DNA of 64,000 nt. Origin: Thermophagus sp052400625. Lineage in GTDB: Bacteria; Bacteroidota; Bacteroidia; Bacteroidales; Marinilabiliaceae. How positions within the stretch are numbered: position 1 is the first letter of the stretch; each line of letters opens with the position of its first letter. The notes under the pieces are model-generated. The model searched no databases. It was given only the letters and a program-made list of their open reading frames with translations, and was not told the origin of the DNA. The position numbers were made by a program, and so were the translations under genes. Positions 32,743 through 41,878 of the stretch are shown here, piece after piece. The stretch lies in NCBI GenBank assembly GCA_052400625.1, contig JBQTGH010000010.1; one strand, given 5' to 3'.

Positions 32743-34215
32743 TTACATTCTTTCTATTTCTTTTTCCACTATTTGGGCAGAAGCCAGACAAAGAGGTATT
32801 CCTCCCCCGGGATGAACGGTTCCGCCTGTGAAAAAAAGGTTCTTATATTGGGATGACCGGTTTTGATGTTTCAGAAAGGCCGATTGTATGTTGTTGGCGT
32901 TGTTGCCGTACAGAGCACCTCTAAAGGCTCCGGAATTGGCTTCAAGGGTTGCGGGTGTCGCAACCTTCTCAAAAACAATGTGTGGGGAAGGATCGATGTT
33001 GAGCAGCCTCTTTATTTTGTTTATGATATTGTGTTTTGCTTTTAGGAGGTATTCCCGGTTAAACTCAGCACCAAAGGGGGGAACATTGATCATGACAAAC
33101 CAGTTTTCACATCCTTCGGGGGCATCAGCAGGAACTATTTTGGAGCTGATAAAAATATATACCGTGGGGTCGGGCCAAAGTTCCTGTCGGTTGAACAGAG
33201 CGTCGAATTCATCCTGGTAGTTTTTTGAAAACAATATATTGTGAAGGTCTAATTGCGGGAATTGTTTTTTCATACCCCAATAGAATATTACAGCCGAGGA
33301 GGAGAGAGACCTCTTTTTTATTGCCTGTGGTTTTTTTAGCCTCTTGCCCGGGGAACTGTAAAACATGTGAATATCCATATCTGAGATAACAATATCCGCC
33401 TTCAGGATTTCGTTTTCTGCTTTGACCCCGGTAACCTTTGTGCCTTGTGTTAGCAGATCTGTCACCTCAGTGTTGAAGCGGAATTCCACACCCAGTTTTA
33501 TCGCTTTACGGTAAAGAACTTCAACGATGTTGTACATCCCTTTTTCGGGGAAGAAGGCCCCAATATTATGCTCCAGATGCGGAATCATATTGTATATGGA
33601 TGATGTCAAATAAGGTGAAGAGCCATGATAGGTGGCAAACCGGTCAAAAATCTGTATGACGTGTTTGCTCCTGAACCATTTTTTGTTTTCCCGGTGCATG
33701 GTTCTTAGGGGATTGATGGTAAAAATATTTTTCAGGTGTGATGGTTTTGTCTTCATGGCTAGCCTCAGGAAACGATGCAGCGGGTTGAAGATGAACAGGT
33801 CTGCGGTGGAGTTAAAAATTGTTTTTGCACGATTCAGATAGTTTAATAAGTGGTCTTCCTTTTCTCCGGTTTTAGCATGAAGTTCGCCTGCAAAATCAAG
33901 GGGATTGGCTAATGCATTGATCTCAGTGCCATCTTCAAAAAAGTAACGACAGATATTTTCAAGTTTTTTGTATTTAAAGTCGTGACTTTCGATGGGGGAG
34001 TTAAGGTGTAAAAGTTCATTCATCAAATGGGGAAGTGTAAACAAGGAAGGACCGGTGTCGAAGCGAAAACCCGATTCTTTGATTTGACCCATTTTTCCAC
34101 CGGGTCTTTCCATCTTTTCCAAAACGGTTACTTGGTAACCTCTTGCCGCCAGTCTTATAGCTGATGCTATTCCGCCGATTCCGCTTCCGATAATCAGGAT
34201 CTTTTGGGATTTCAT
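32743..34215 (-). CDS. Phytoene desaturase-family oxidoreductase, CrtD-like
   Basis: A 490-residue FAD-dependent carotenoid desaturase. The Rossmann start is KILIIGSGIGGIASAIRLAARGYQVTVLE and the C-terminal FAD motif is FFTGGTVHPGGGIPLCLASAQIV. It is a paralogue of the CrtI at 34446, with which it shares the layout but not the detail. Its place directly before cruF suggests the 3,4-desaturase (CrtD) acting on the hydroxylated end group, rather than the main phytoene desaturase. That assignment is inference; sequence alone shows only a CrtI-family enzyme. It is transcribed divergently from crtI–crtB across a 230-bp gap (34216–34445) with no clear TAnnTTTG box. Confidence 0.88.
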   Translation of the reverse strand: MKSQKILIIGSGIGGIASAIRLAARGYQVTVLEKMERPGGKMGQIKESGFRFDTGPSLFTLPHLMNELLHLNSPIESHDFKYKKLENICRYFFEDGTEINALANPLDFAGELHAKTGEKEDHLLNYLNRAKTIFNSTADLFIFNPLHRFLRLAMKTKPSHLKNIFTINPLRTMHRENKKWFRSKHVIQIFDRFATYHGSSPYLTSSIYNMIPHLEHNIGAFFPEKGMYNIVEVLYRKAIKLGVEFRFNTEVTDLLTQGTKVTGVKAENEILKADIVISDMDIHMFYSSPGKRLKKPQAIKKRSLSSSAVIFYWGMKKQFPQLDLHNILFSKNYQDEFDALFNRQELWPDPTVYIFISSKIVPADAPEGCENWFVMINVPPFGAEFNREYLLKAKHNIINKIKRLLNIDPSPHIVFEKVATPATLEANSGAFRGALYGNNANNIQSAFLKHQNRSSQYKNLFFTGGTVHPGGGIPLCLASAQIVEKEIERM

Positions 34216-34445
34216 TTTGATACGATTAGGTTGATTTGTTATTTCTGTTTTATACTTAGCAATCCGTCAGGTATTCAGGTGTAGCTGTAATTGTCGTTAT
34301 TCTGATATTAATTCCTTTTTTCAAAAATTATATTCTGTTGTTTCTCATTTCAATCTCTTTTAGTTAGTTCCATTGGTAAAAATCGTATTGAATTTACGGG
34401 AAAAATGAAAGAACTTAAAGAGCAAAATCAATACTTTGATGAAGT

Positions 34446-35912
34446 ATGCGTAAAATTTTGATTATTGGAACCGGGTTAGGAGGGTTAGCCACCGCTCTCA
34501 GACTAACGTCACTGGGATATGAGGTTGTCATGGTCGAGCGGTTCCATCAGGCGGGTGGACGATTAAATCGTTTGACAAAGGATGGGTTTACCTTTGATAT
34601 GGGGCCTTCATTTTTCAGTATGAGTTATGAGTTTCATGAGTTGGCAACCACGTGTAACTGGAAGATGCCCTTTGAATTTCATGAGTTGGATCCGCTTTAT
34701 TCGGTTAATTTTTCGGAGACGGGACACACTTACAGGATATTTAAAGACCTTGAACGATTGTCGGAAGAGTTTTCCGGTGTTGAACCGGGTATGAAGGAAA
34801 AGTTAAAGGCGTATCTAAAAGCTACGGGAACCTTGTACCATGATACGGCACCGCTGATCATACACCGTAACTTTAACCATTGGTGGGAATATTTACAATC
34901 ATTGCTGCAGGTTCCTCCTCGTCATTTTCCCAAATTGTTTCGGACCTTCAGGCAGGAGGTGGAACGCCACTTCGACTCAGAAGAGGTTAGACAGATCTTG
35001 TCACTGGTAGCCTTTTTTCTTGGGGGCACCCCATTTGATACTTCAGCCATATATACCTTGCTGTCTTATACCGAATTGGAGCATGACGGGTATTTTAATG
35101 TAAAAGGGGGAATGTACAAGATCGTTGAAGGATTGGTAGATGAACTGAAAGCAAGGGGTGTGAAGTTTTATTTTGATACTGAGATTGTTGATTTTGAAAA
35201 AAGTGATGATCGTCTTATTGCTTTTTATGACAGTAAGGGGACACGATGGGAGGCATCACAGTTTGTGGTGAATGCGGATGCCGCCTTATTCCGGGGAAAA
35301 GTAATGAGACGTCGTAAGTTCAGGGTTGATAAACTGGATAAGATGCGCTGGACTATGGCGCCCTTAACCATTTACCTGGGAGTCAAAGGGAAGATCGATA
35401 ATATCTTTCAGCATAATTATTTTTTGGGGGGTAATTTTAAGGATTATGCGGGGAAACTATTCAAAAATGAAGTGTCGCTTGATAAGCCCTATTATTATGT
35501 GAATGTTCTGTCAAAGCATAATCCGGATTGTGCTCCGGAAGGATGCGAAGCACTATTCATTTTGGTGCCGGTTCCGGATTTACGGTTCCGGAGCGACTGG
35601 AGTGATCGTGAGAAGATCGTTAATAGTGTTTTGCAGGATTTATCGGAACGCATAGGGATTGATTTACTTGAAAATCGTCTTTCACAAACTGTTTTTACAC
35701 CGGTTGAATGGGAAAAAATGTTTGATCTTCATCGTGGCAGCGGGTTGGGGTTGGGACATAATCTCGGGCAGATGGGCTATCTACGCCCTTCCAATCGTGA
35801 TGAGCAGTTTAGAAACCTTTTTTATACGGGCGCTTCGACCACGCCCGGTACAGGATTGCCCATGGTTGTGATAAGCTCAAAATTAACCGTTGAACAGATG
35901 AAGTATGAATAG
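34446..35912 (+). CDS. crtI: Phytoene desaturase (CrtI)
   Basis: A 488-residue FAD-dependent desaturase converting phytoene to lycopene-type polyenes. The dinucleotide fold is MRKILIIGTGLGGLATALRL; conserved stretches are FTFDMGPSFFSM (about 47–58), GGMYKIVEGLVDEL, and the C-terminal FAD motif NLFYTGASTTPGTGLPMVVISSKL. It overlaps crtB by 8 bp, the usual crtI–crtB pairing in Bacteroidota, which supports its role as the main desaturase rather than CrtD. The number of desaturation steps cannot be read from sequence. Confidence 0.93.
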   Translation: MRKILIIGTGLGGLATALRLTSLGYEVVMVERFHQAGGRLNRLTKDGFTFDMGPSFFSMSYEFHELATTCNWKMPFEFHELDPLYSVNFSETGHTYRIFKDLERLSEEFSGVEPGMKEKLKAYLKATGTLYHDTAPLIIHRNFNHWWEYLQSLLQVPPRHFPKLFRTFRQEVERHFDSEEVRQILSLVAFFLGGTPFDTSAIYTLLSYTELEHDGYFNVKGGMYKIVEGLVDELKARGVKFYFDTEIVDFEKSDDRLIAFYDSKGTRWEASQFVVNADAALFRGKVMRRRKFRVDKLDKMRWTMAPLTIYLGVKGKIDNIFQHNYFLGGNFKDYAGKLFKNEVSLDKPYYYVNVLSKHNPDCAPEGCEALFILVPVPDLRFRSDWSDREKIVNSVLQDLSERIGIDLLENRLSQTVFTPVEWEKMFDLHRGSGLGLGHNLGQMGYLRPSNRDEQFRNLFYTGASTTPGTGLPMVVISSKLTVEQMKYE

Positions 35913-36747
35913 TTATAACTTATACCATATAAACGCGATCGCTTGCAGTCGCCAAACAACAAGACATTACAGTACCAGTTTTTCTGTTGGCATCAGACTT
36001 TTGTCACCTGAAATACGCAAGGCCGTTTATTCCTTATACGGCTTTGTCCGTTTGGCCGATGAAATAGTCGATACGTTTCATGGTCATGATAAACGGGTTC
36101 TGCTGACCCGATTTCGTCAAGACACCTGGTTGGCCATCAGAGAGGGGATTTCTCTCAATCCTATTTTACATAGCTTCCAAATGGTCGTTAATAAATATCA
36201 AATTGATCCAGAGCTTATCGAGGCATTTTTTGACAGTATGGCCATGGATCTGGATCATAAAGTTTATGATTGCAGTAATTTTAAAACCTATATTTATGGT
36301 TCGGCGGAGGTGGTTGGACTGATGTGTTTAAAAGTGTTTTATCGGGATGATCCTGATGGTTTTGAATCGCTAAAACACCCTGCCCGGAAATTGGGCGAGG
36401 CCTTTCAGAAGGTTAACTTTTTGCGCGATATGCAGTCGGATCTTCAGGAAAGGGGCCGAAACTATTTCCCCGGTGTGGATTTGATGAATTTTTCGTATTC
36501 CGACAAAAAGAAGATAGAAAAGGAAATTGAAGAGGATTTTAAAGAAGCATATAAAGGTATTGTCAGGTTGAAAAAAGAAGCCAGGCTGGGTGTATATATT
36601 GCTTATCTGTATTATATGCACTTGTTTCGAAAAATAAAGAAAGCGCATCCGGGGGCGATCATGAAAAAACGCATCAGAGTCAACAACTGGAAGAAGCTGA
36701 GCTTGTTGGTTGTAGGCCTGATGCGTCATGAACTGGGACAGGTTTGA
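35905..36747 (+). CDS. crtB: Phytoene synthase (CrtB)
   Basis: A 280-residue squalene/phytoene synthase joining two geranylgeranyl diphosphates. Both Asp-rich motifs are present: LADEIVD with D52 and D56, and FLRDMQSD with D175 and D179; the family opening SRQTTRHYSTSF and RLLSPEIRKAVYSLYGFVRLAD is clear. Its ATG overlaps the crtI end. The last codons and stop lie inside a terminator stem (36736–36760). No lycopene cyclase (crtY/crtL) is present in the window, in line with an acyclic end product. Confidence 0.95.
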   Translation: MNSYNLYHINAIACSRQTTRHYSTSFSVGIRLLSPEIRKAVYSLYGFVRLADEIVDTFHGHDKRVLLTRFRQDTWLAIREGISLNPILHSFQMVVNKYQIDPELIEAFFDSMAMDLDHKVYDCSNFKTYIYGSAEVVGLMCLKVFYRDDPDGFESLKHPARKLGEAFQKVNFLRDMQSDLQERGRNYFPGVDLMNFSYSDKKKIEKEIEEDFKEAYKGIVRLKKEARLGVYIAYLYYMHLFRKIKKAHPGAIMKKRIRVNNWKKLSLLVVGLMRHELGQV

Positions 36748-36766
36748 GAGAAACCTGTCCGATTGT
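36736..36766 (+). terminator. Terminator of crtI-crtB, overlapping the crtB stop
   Basis: GGACAGGTTT / AAACCTGTCC, perfect 10-bp stem with a GAGAG loop, then GATTGTTTT. The crtB stop (36745–36747) sits in the loop side of the stem. Confidence 0.85.
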
Positions 36767-36767
36767 T

Positions 36768-38927
36768 TTATTCTACCAGAGTCATTTCATCCAAAAGATA
36801 GCCGGCACCGGCAAATTTGTCGATGACAAACAAAGCATACCTGATATCCAGAGAGATGTTACGACTTTGCTCGGGGTTAAACATCAGGTCACTCATGACC
36901 CCTTCCCAGGCGCGGTCGAAGTTTACCCCAATGAGATGTCCTTCGGCATTGATCACCGGACTTCCGGAATTTCCGCCGGTGGTATGGTTGGTGGCGATGA
37001 AGCAAACCGGAAGCGACCCGTTTTGACCGTATCGTCCAAAGTCTTTGTTGCGATAAAGCTCTTTCAGCTTTTCCGGAACTTTATAATCATAAATGTCGGG
37101 GTTATCTTTTTCCATAATGCCTTCAATGGTCGTTAGGTAATGGTATTGCACTGCATCACGCGGTTCATAACCTTTTACCTGTCCGTAGGTGACCCGCAAG
37201 GTGAAGTTGGCATCGGGATAAAAAACTCTGTCCGCCCCGAAAGCCATCTGGCCTTGCATATAGATTCGGTCGAGACTGTCGTTGGTGAGGCTGAGCGACT
37301 GGTATTGCGAATATATTTTACGATAGGTTCTTATAAAGCTGTCATAAAGTTCCCATGCAGGGTCTTTTTTTAGCTTTTTGATACTTTTGGCGGTAAATGC
37401 GTCAATCCAATCGATGGTGACTTGCTCGTTGATGAAATGCGTTTTTTGAAAGAGATTTTCCGTGTACTTATTATAGTTGCCCTTGTATTTTTTGTCGATT
37501 AAAGTATATATGGGCGGTAAAAACTCAGGTTTCACCTTTTCACGGTAAATTTTAAGTATTTGGGAAGTTAATTCTTGGTCAAGAGGTTGATGATAATCTT
37601 TGAAGAAGTCCTGAACGTTTGTTTTTACTGTTTCTTTGAGTTCTGTGATTTCTTCAGGATCTACCTCTTCCTTTTCGAATGCATCGGCCAAAGGAGAAAA
37701 CATTGATGCCAATTGAGCTATTTCCACCCCGTTTCGGAAGTTTACTTCCAGCAACAGGTCGCGTGCCAGTTTGACATCTCCCATTTTTTGGTAAAGCGTT
37801 TGGAAATGGTCGAGCAGGTTCCCGTACTTTTTGTCTCGCTCCTTGTCTTGTTGTGCCCACTTCTGAAACTGTGCCTGGTAATTTTCCTTCTTTTCTATGG
37901 CGTTAAGTTTTTTCAGACCGCGAATTTCACCCCGCCACCGTTTCCATGAGTTGGCGACTCTGGCATTTTTTGCGGCGTATTGAATGCGCACGGCAGGATC
38001 CTGATTCATATACCGGTTCATGATTTCCAGTTTTTTTGTGCGCATTTCTATCAGCGGGGGATAAACGGTTTCGGTAAGCATCTTCAGATGGAAGGAGGGA
38101 ACGTATTGGTCGGTGCTTCCGGGATAGCCAAACACCATGGTGAAGTCTCCTTCCTGTATGCCCTTCAGAGAGACGGGAAAGTGTTTCTTGGGCTTAAAAG
38201 GTTGGTTGTCCGGACTGTATTCAGCGGGCTTGTTGTCTTTGTCGGCATAGATTCTGAACAGAGAGAAGTCGCCGGTATGACGAGGCCACATCCAGTTGTC
38301 GGTGTCACCCCCGAAGTCGCCAATGGCAGAGGGGGGCGCACCTACCAGGCGAACGTCTTTATAAACTTCATTGACAAACAACAGGTACTGGTTGCCATGA
38401 AAGAAAGGCTTAACAACAGCGGTATAATGGGTGTTTTTGATGGCCTCTTCTTCTATCTTCTTAATGTTTTGTTTGATGAGTTTTCCCCGTTCGTTCATGG
38501 TCATAGACTCGTCTACACCGTTAAGGACGCTGTCGGTCACATCTTTCATGTATTTCAGGAATGTAACGGTGAGTCCCGGATTGGGCAATTCATCTTCTTT
38601 TGACATTGCCCAGAAACCGTCGGTCAGGTAATCGTGTTCTACGCTGCTGTGTGATTGTATGGATGAGAAGCCACAGTGATGGTTGGTAATAATCAATCCC
38701 TGATCAGAAATTAGTTCACCCGTGCAGCCACCGCCAAAAATCATGACGGCATCTTTCATGCTGGCCTTGTTAATACTGTATATGTCTTCGGCGGTTAATT
38801 TAAACCCCATCGACTGCATCTCTTCAATGTTGTACTTCTGAAGCAACATTGGGATCCACATCCCTTCCCCTGCAAAAGAGAATAAAGACAAGTGGATGGT
38901 AATTAGAAATAATAGTAGTTTTTTCAT
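36768..38927 (-). CDS. S46-family dipeptidyl-peptidase, DPP11-like
   Basis: A 719-residue exported serine exopeptidase removing N-terminal dipeptides from oligopeptides in the periplasm. Signal peptide at about 1–19 (KKLLLFLITIHLSLFSFAG). Catalytic His is in LIITNHHCG (H84), Asp in the DNWMWPRHTGDF region, and Ser in GGNSGSPV (S654). The residue 18 positions after the Ser is Arg (R672, in GVNFDRAWEG), equivalent to R673 of P. gingivalis DPP11 rather than Gly of DPP7, which predicts cleavage after Asp/Glu at P1. The ATG at 38927 is chosen: the open extension to 39005 only translates the leader element that precedes it. Confidence 0.93.
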   Translation of the reverse strand: MKKLLLFLITIHLSLFSFAGEGMWIPMLLQKYNIEEMQSMGFKLTAEDIYSINKASMKDAVMIFGGGCTGELISDQGLIITNHHCGFSSIQSHSSVEHDYLTDGFWAMSKEDELPNPGLTVTFLKYMKDVTDSVLNGVDESMTMNERGKLIKQNIKKIEEEAIKNTHYTAVVKPFFHGNQYLLFVNEVYKDVRLVGAPPSAIGDFGGDTDNWMWPRHTGDFSLFRIYADKDNKPAEYSPDNQPFKPKKHFPVSLKGIQEGDFTMVFGYPGSTDQYVPSFHLKMLTETVYPPLIEMRTKKLEIMNRYMNQDPAVRIQYAAKNARVANSWKRWRGEIRGLKKLNAIEKKENYQAQFQKWAQQDKERDKKYGNLLDHFQTLYQKMGDVKLARDLLLEVNFRNGVEIAQLASMFSPLADAFEKEEVDPEEITELKETVKTNVQDFFKDYHQPLDQELTSQILKIYREKVKPEFLPPIYTLIDKKYKGNYNKYTENLFQKTHFINEQVTIDWIDAFTAKSIKKLKKDPAWELYDSFIRTYRKIYSQYQSLSLTNDSLDRIYMQGQMAFGADRVFYPDANFTLRVTYGQVKGYEPRDAVQYHYLTTIEGIMEKDNPDIYDYKVPEKLKELYRNKDFGRYGQNGSLPVCFIATNHTTGGNSGSPVINAEGHLIGVNFDRAWEGVMSDLMFNPEQSRNISLDIRYALFVIDKFAGAGYLLDEMTLVE

Positions 38928-39060
38928 CCGTATAAAATTAATATAAGTTATTGCTCTGATGGAATTCGCATGATCATTAGTTTGTACATGTTCCTGTTGT
39001 GACAACTCTCCGTTGTCATGCTCGTTTCATTCGTATAAATTTAAGTTAAGTCATTGTTGA
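38928..39060 (-). promoter_or_regulatory. Leader element, copy F (before S46 peptidase)
   Basis: Full copy at 38928–39030 plus an upstream tail of a further unit (39031–39060). Mini-ORF MKRA-stop on the minus strand (39016–39030). Distal stem GCATGA / TCATGC (39016–39021 with 38968–38973); competing hairpin TGACAAC-loop-GTTGTCA (39000–39018, perfect 7 bp). The tail ATTTTATACGG abuts the gene ATG. No gene in 39061–39267, which carries only AT-rich words. Confidence 0.78.
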
Positions 39061-39267
39061 TGTTCCGGGTTTTTGGGTTAATATATGATTGGCTATATAG
39101 ATACAAATTGAAATAAGTCATTTGGGCTGCTACCTTTGTTCCGGAAGCAAGAGCCCAGACACCGGATTACCATTCACACAAACAACTTATTTCCATTTAT
39201 AGCTACTTATTTCTATCCTCCTGCCGACCTAATGGCCGATCGGCTTACCCATCTATTATTGGGTGCT

Positions 39268-39858
39268 TTAACCAAAGTATTTCAATTCTTCCATCAGCCT
39301 GGACACCGGCAATCCCATAACATTGAAATAGCTGCCTTCGATGCTTTCAATCCCGATAAGGCCGATCCATTCCTGGATACCATAGGCGCCTGCTTTATCA
39401 TAGGGTTTATAGTGATCGATGTAATAATTGATTTGTTCAGATGTGAGAGGTTTAAAGTGTACTGTTGTGATGTCTGAAAAAGCCTTTTCTTTCTTAACTG
39501 TTCGAATGACTACGCCAGTCATGACCTGATGAGAGCGTCCTGAAAGGCGTTTCAGCATTTGAATGGCATGATCTCTGTTCTCGGGCTTTCCAATGACTTC
39601 GTTGTCAAGGGCCACAATAGTATCGGCGGTAATAACCATTTGATCGGGTTGCATCCAAATATCCTTCCAAGCATCCGACTTGAGGCGGGCTAAATGAAGT
39701 GCGACTTCATTGATCGGCAGATCTTCGGGATAAGACTCATCAACATCCCTTCCCTTTCCAATGCTAAAAGGAATGCCGGTTTTTTTTAAAAGATCCTGTC
39801 GGCGAGGGGAGCCTGATGCCAGTGTAATGGTAAATGGTTTAAGGTTGTTGAATATCAT
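39268..39858 (-). CDS. maf: Maf-like nucleotide pyrophosphatase
   Basis: A 196-residue Maf/HAM1-fold enzyme hydrolysing non-canonical nucleoside triphosphates (dTTP/UTP-type or modified) to monophosphates. Marks: ITLASGSPRRQDLLKKTG (the SxSPRR motif), the VDESYPEDLP loop, ITADTIVALDNEVIGKPENRDHA and the closing YGIQEWIGLIGIESIEGSYFNVMGLP. The ATG at 39858 fits the family start; the open extension to 39912 is unlikely. It follows the prenyltransferase gene on the same strand, 125 bp away. Confidence 0.93.
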   Translation of the reverse strand: MIFNNLKPFTITLASGSPRRQDLLKKTGIPFSIGKGRDVDESYPEDLPINEVALHLARLKSDAWKDIWMQPDQMVITADTIVALDNEVIGKPENRDHAIQMLKRLSGRSHQVMTGVVIRTVKKEKAFSDITTVHFKPLTSEQINYYIDHYKPYDKAGAYGIQEWIGLIGIESIEGSYFNVMGLPVSRLMEELKYFG

Positions 39859-39982
39859 AAAAATAGTGTTGTTGGCTAGATGATAAAATATTTTACTGTC
39901 AGGCCCGGGCATTAATCGTTATTACATTTTTGGGTGGGCACAAAAATACAAGTTTTCTTAAAAAGGGGCGGAAGAAAAGACT

Positions 39983-40930
39983 CTAAACAAAGAAGGTTCT
40001 GGCCACCAGGATAAATAAAATACCCATCAACATAATAAATTTGCTGAGCGAGCTGGCTGTTCCAAAATCTTTTTTTGTTTTTGCTTTATATATTTTATTT
40101 GCCAGCCAAAGATAAGGGACTGTCAGAAATAGGAAGAAATAGGCCTGGCTGATATGACTGTTTCGGAGTTGAGGAACCAGTGCCAATATGATCCAGAGAG
40201 CAATGACGGTGGCTAAGTCAAGCATTATAACAATGGTTCGGGAGTAATTGATGCCCATCTCCACAGGAAGAGTGCGGCAACCTGCTTCTTTGTCACCTTC
40301 CAGATCTTCAATGTCTTTGATCAGTTCTCTCATGAGCGTACTGATAAAGGCGAAAAAAGCAAAACCTGCCGTCCAAAACCAGGCTGTTGAACAGGCCTCT
40401 GTTTGAAGGATTGTGTCGCCATGGACCCGCGCCAGTGTGGCAAATTCCAATGAAACAACGATGAAGGGCACCAAAGCCGTCAGCAAGGCAATGGTGAGAT
40501 TGCCAACCAGCATCTGCTTTTTCAGTGTGGTGGAATAATACCACAATAAACCCGGAATAAGAATGAACATTAGTGCGTAAGTCTCTTTGCGGGTGATGTA
40601 GGCCACAAAAAGACCGGTAATAACCCCTGCAATGGTAAGGATGACATGCAATAGTAGTACAACCCGGCGCGGTATTTCCCGACCTACTACCACATGGTCG
40701 GGACGATTGATGCGGTCGATGCGAACATCAAAGTAGTTGTTGATAACATATCCCGAAGCGGCCAACAAAACCGTGGCTAAAACCAATAATCCAAAGCGAA
40801 GATGACTGAGTGCCGGTGAAACATCAAAGTGAGAAAGCACCGGAAGCAACAGACCGTAACGTAAAAGGCACTGGAGAAGTACTATGATGATAAGATTCTT
40901 GTAGCGTATGAGTTTTAAATATGCCATCAT
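39983..40930 (-). CDS. UbiA-family prenyltransferase (geranylgeranylglycerol-phosphate geranylgeranyltransferase-like)
   Basis: A 315-residue membrane prenyltransferase with about eight helices. The two Asp-rich motifs are NNYFDVRIDRINRPD (about 64–78) and RELIKDIEDLEGDKEAG, as in UbiA enzymes. Bacteroidota proteins of this length and gene neighbourhood are usually annotated as geranylgeranylglycerol-phosphate geranylgeranyltransferases, making archaeal-like ether lipids or related compounds. No separate GGGP synthase is in the window, so the acceptor is not certain, and menaquinone prenylation (MenA) remains an alternative because menF, menD and menB are 10 kb away. It is followed by maf. 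Confidence 0.85.
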   Translation of the reverse strand: MMAYLKLIRYKNLIIIVLLQCLLRYGLLLPVLSHFDVSPALSHLRFGLLVLATVLLAASGYVINNYFDVRIDRINRPDHVVVGREIPRRVVLLLHVILTIAGVITGLFVAYITRKETYALMFILIPGLLWYYSTTLKKQMLVGNLTIALLTALVPFIVVSLEFATLARVHGDTILQTEACSTAWFWTAGFAFFAFISTLMRELIKDIEDLEGDKEAGCRTLPVEMGINYSRTIVIMLDLATVIALWIILALVPQLRNSHISQAYFFLFLTVPYLWLANKIYKAKTKKDFGTASSLSKFIMLMGILFILVARTFFV

Positions 40931-41111
40931 ATTATTCGTTTTTAGAGAATCTTAAATAAACTAATTTTCGTTTTTCCGTGAGAGGTGTTGGTCAGATCTT
41001 AGCCCAGGTATTGGCTTTTTATCTTTTCCCCAGCCATCCGACATAGAATAATAGGGCCGGTAAATTTCTTGTCTGTCCTAATTGACGAAAGTCAAATTAG
41101 AACCTCTCATT

Positions 41112-41627
41112 TTACCAAGTTAAATCTTTTCCCCATTTACCATGTGCTCTTAATACTTGTTCCATGACATCGCGCACGCAACCTTCCCCACCTTTGAAAT
41201 GACTAATGTATTTACAGAGCGACTTGATCTCTTCCACCGCATCGGATGGACATACGGGAACACCAACTTTTTTCATGACCGGATAATCCGGCAAATCGTC
41301 TCCCATATAGAGCACATTTTGGGGATCAAGGTTGTGCTTGGCTGTCCATGCCTGAAAGTCAATGATCTTATCTGACGATCCCATGAAAACATCCTGCACC
41401 CCTAAATCTAAATATCGTTGGCGAACTGCTTCTGTTTTTCCGCCGGTAATGATGGCCACGGGGTAACCCAGCTTTACTGCCAGTTGGATTGCAAAACCGT
41501 CTTTTATGTTGGCAGTGCGCATGGGTTCACCGGTGGGATGCATCGGGATGATCTGAGATGAAAGTACTCCGTCAACATCAAAGGCAAAGGCTTTTACTTT
41601 CATCAGATCTTCTTTAAAATTGGTCAT
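41112..41627 (-). CDS. KdsC-like HAD phosphatase
   Basis: A 171-residue HAD-superfamily phosphatase of the KdsC (3-deoxy-D-manno-octulosonate 8-phosphate phosphatase) group, acting in Kdo synthesis for LPS. Motif I is AFDVDGVLSS (D17 nucleophile, D19), motif II is IITGGK, motif III/IV is YMGDDLPDYPVMKKVG. The cap is absent, as in tetrameric C0-type KdsC. No other Kdo gene is adjacent; it sits between a DUF2520 gene and a prenyltransferase, an arrangement I recall from other Bacteroidota. M9 is a possible shorter start. Confidence 0.9.
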   Translation of the reverse strand: MTNFKEDLMKVKAFAFDVDGVLSSQIIPMHPTGEPMRTANIKDGFAIQLAVKLGYPVAIITGGKTEAVRQRYLDLGVQDVFMGSSDKIIDFQAWTAKHNLDPQNVLYMGDDLPDYPVMKKVGVPVCPSDAVEEIKSLCKYISHFKGGEGCVRDVMEQVLRAHGKWGKDLTW

Positions 41628-41878
41628 GGATCGTCTTTTTTTGTGTTATGGTTGATGAATTTTTTAGCAATATAGATTCCTGGATTTTGTTGAGAAGTAT
41701 TTTTTCTCACTATCCGTTTATGAGGCGATAAATTTAGCAATTTTCATACAATAGAGACAACACCACCCGATTCTTAAGTTTTTTATATCCGACAATTCGG
41801 TTGGCAATTGGTAGAAATGAGAGGGGAGGGACAAAGGTTGCCTCAACCAGGGATTCGAGCGTTGTTTTTTGTAAACTT

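Noticed and set aside
38979..39005. Upstream start of the S46 peptidase
   Set aside because: The added residues come from the leader element and would bury the signal peptide.
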